64,000 bases of DNA, from positions 62,001-126,000 of the forward strand of contig JALJCO010013699.1 of the NCBI GenBank assembly GCA_023101725.1. The letters run 5' to 3'. Positions within the stretch are counted from its first letter, which is position 1, and each line of letters starts with the position of its first letter. The DNA is from Atherinomorus stipes. Lineage: Eukaryota; Chordata; Actinopteri; Atheriniformes; Atherinidae. Below the pieces are notes generated by a model. The model worked only from the letters and a program-made list of their open reading frames with translations, searched no databases and was not told the origin of the DNA. Both the position numbers and the translations under genes were made by a program. Of this stretch, positions 63,101 to 64,000 are shown one piece after another.

Positions 63101-64000
63101 CAAATCAAAAGCAACATTTTATCTCCCTAAATTTTGATTTTGTAAATTTTATTTCTTATTAGTTCCTTTAGTTTCCTGTTATTTGAATTACTATTGTAAT
63201 TATATTCTTTTCTTTATTTGGAGTGTATGAATAATTTTGAGGATGACTGTGTGTGTGTATATATTTTTTTGTATTATTTTTTTTTTTTTTGTTCAGAGGG
63301 CTGAGCCCTGAAATAGAGCCTGCAATTTTGGCAGAGTTTTGGCATTCAGGCTGTCCGACCACAAGGACTCCCCGTCTCTCTGAATGCAGCCCCCCTCCTG
63401 CCAGGCCTCTATTGAGAAGCGCTGCCCCATGCTATAATTAATCACAGGGTCCAGGTCATGAGTGGACCCCATGAATAGGCCACTGCCACTGTCTAATGGC
63501 CGGGGTCTGGCCGAGCCGAATAAAAGTGTGTTTATCTCATGGTGACCTAGAACAGGAGTTAAACAGGCGTTAGTAACGTGCCTTCAGTCAAAGAGGAGAG
63601 GTCTCCTCTTCAGGAGGAGGGGGATGCCATCATTCACCAGTCCTGAGGGTCTTTTTTTTACTTCTCTGCTCTATTTTTGGTGTTATTTCTGTGCCACTGC
63701 ATCGCTGCCTCTAAATTAATTTATTTAAAGGTTAATAAAAAGGTTCCTGTCTTTTCCCTTAACTTGAGGCGGGAGCGTTGTTGTTGTTGTTTTAGCGGTA
63801 ATTAGCTGATGAGTCATCCCCACTTTGAAGGCTCTGTCTTCAATCTGATTTAACCAAAAAAAAAAAAAATGGGACACTTGAGCAAATCATTTCATACCAG
63901 TCTGTGTGAGAACCCAATTTTCTCTCTGTTGTCACGCTAGTAAAGTCTGGTTCAAGCAGAATGATGAAAAATTGAAAGGCAAATCTTTTCGTCTCTGCTC
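60172..64000 (+). other. Start of rxra intron 5
   Basis: Begins GTGAGT after the hinge exon. No ligand-binding-domain exon (PNDPVTNIC-type) was found. 60660-60710 is A-rich simple sequence. 61000-62700 holds nothing I can name apart from a GC-richer patch at 61550-61850. The right part holds a Tc1-like MITE and a GC-richer block at 63290-63560. Confidence 0.85.
62732..63250 (-). mobile_element. Tc1-like MITE (519 bp), copy 2
   Basis: The edges are TACAGTTGTCCACAAAATTA and TTTTGAGGATGACTGT. The interior (AAAAAGACTTCTGCACCTGT) is the reverse complement of copy 1 at 53675-54194, so the two copies face opposite ways about 9 kb apart with exon 5 between them. Confidence 0.85.

Overview
The window is vertebrate nuclear DNA, most likely from a ray-finned (teleost) fish. 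It is AT-rich, full of microsatellites, and carries a typical teleost mix of short non-autonomous hAT and Tc1/mariner elements and 3' tails of LINEs. There is no operon-like gene packing. Almost every long open frame is chance, and many frames simply run through simple repeats.

The only protein-coding gene I can support is an internal part of a retinoid X receptor alpha gene (rxra) on the + strand. Four coding exons are visible: an A/B-domain exon (33810-34034, with an alternative start at 33796), the exon joining the A/B region to the first zinc-finger cysteines (50550-50700), the main DNA-binding-domain exon (53261-53440), and the hinge exon (60002-60171). All have AG/GT boundaries, and the phases join into one 242-residue open frame. 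The first coding exon and the ligand-binding-domain exons are not in the window, so the gene runs off the right edge and very probably off the left. I cannot tell which teleost co-orthologue (rxraa or rxrab) it is.

Region by region: 1-33809 is intron 1 or upstream sequence, and it holds most of the mobile-element traffic. There are hAT-type elements with 8-bp target duplications at 7993, 22397, 27780 and 29273, older ones near 10820 and 24160, a TTAA-flanked palindromic element at 18475, and a Tc1 transposase remnant near 7795. The intron ends in an exact 142-bp tandem duplication just before the exon 2 acceptor. The 16.5-kb intron 2 (34035-50549) holds a G-rich element of doubtful sequence quality, a GTACC-type MITE, a LINE fragment and a gutted Tc1 element. 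Intron 3 is short. Intron 4 (53441-60001) and the start of intron 5 hold two opposite-facing copies of one 520-bp Tc1-like MITE, a LINE 3' tail and a second copy of the hAT element seen at 29273.

I found no CRISPR array, RNA gene, viral gene or previously undescribed multi-gene system. The most interesting items are the tandem splice acceptors at exon 2 (the wrong choice gives an immediate stop if the upstream exon has the human phase), the exact tandem duplication beside them, a phased triple CCAAT cluster in intron 1, a perfect 35-bp hairpin, and several nested transposon insertions that can be dated relative to each other.
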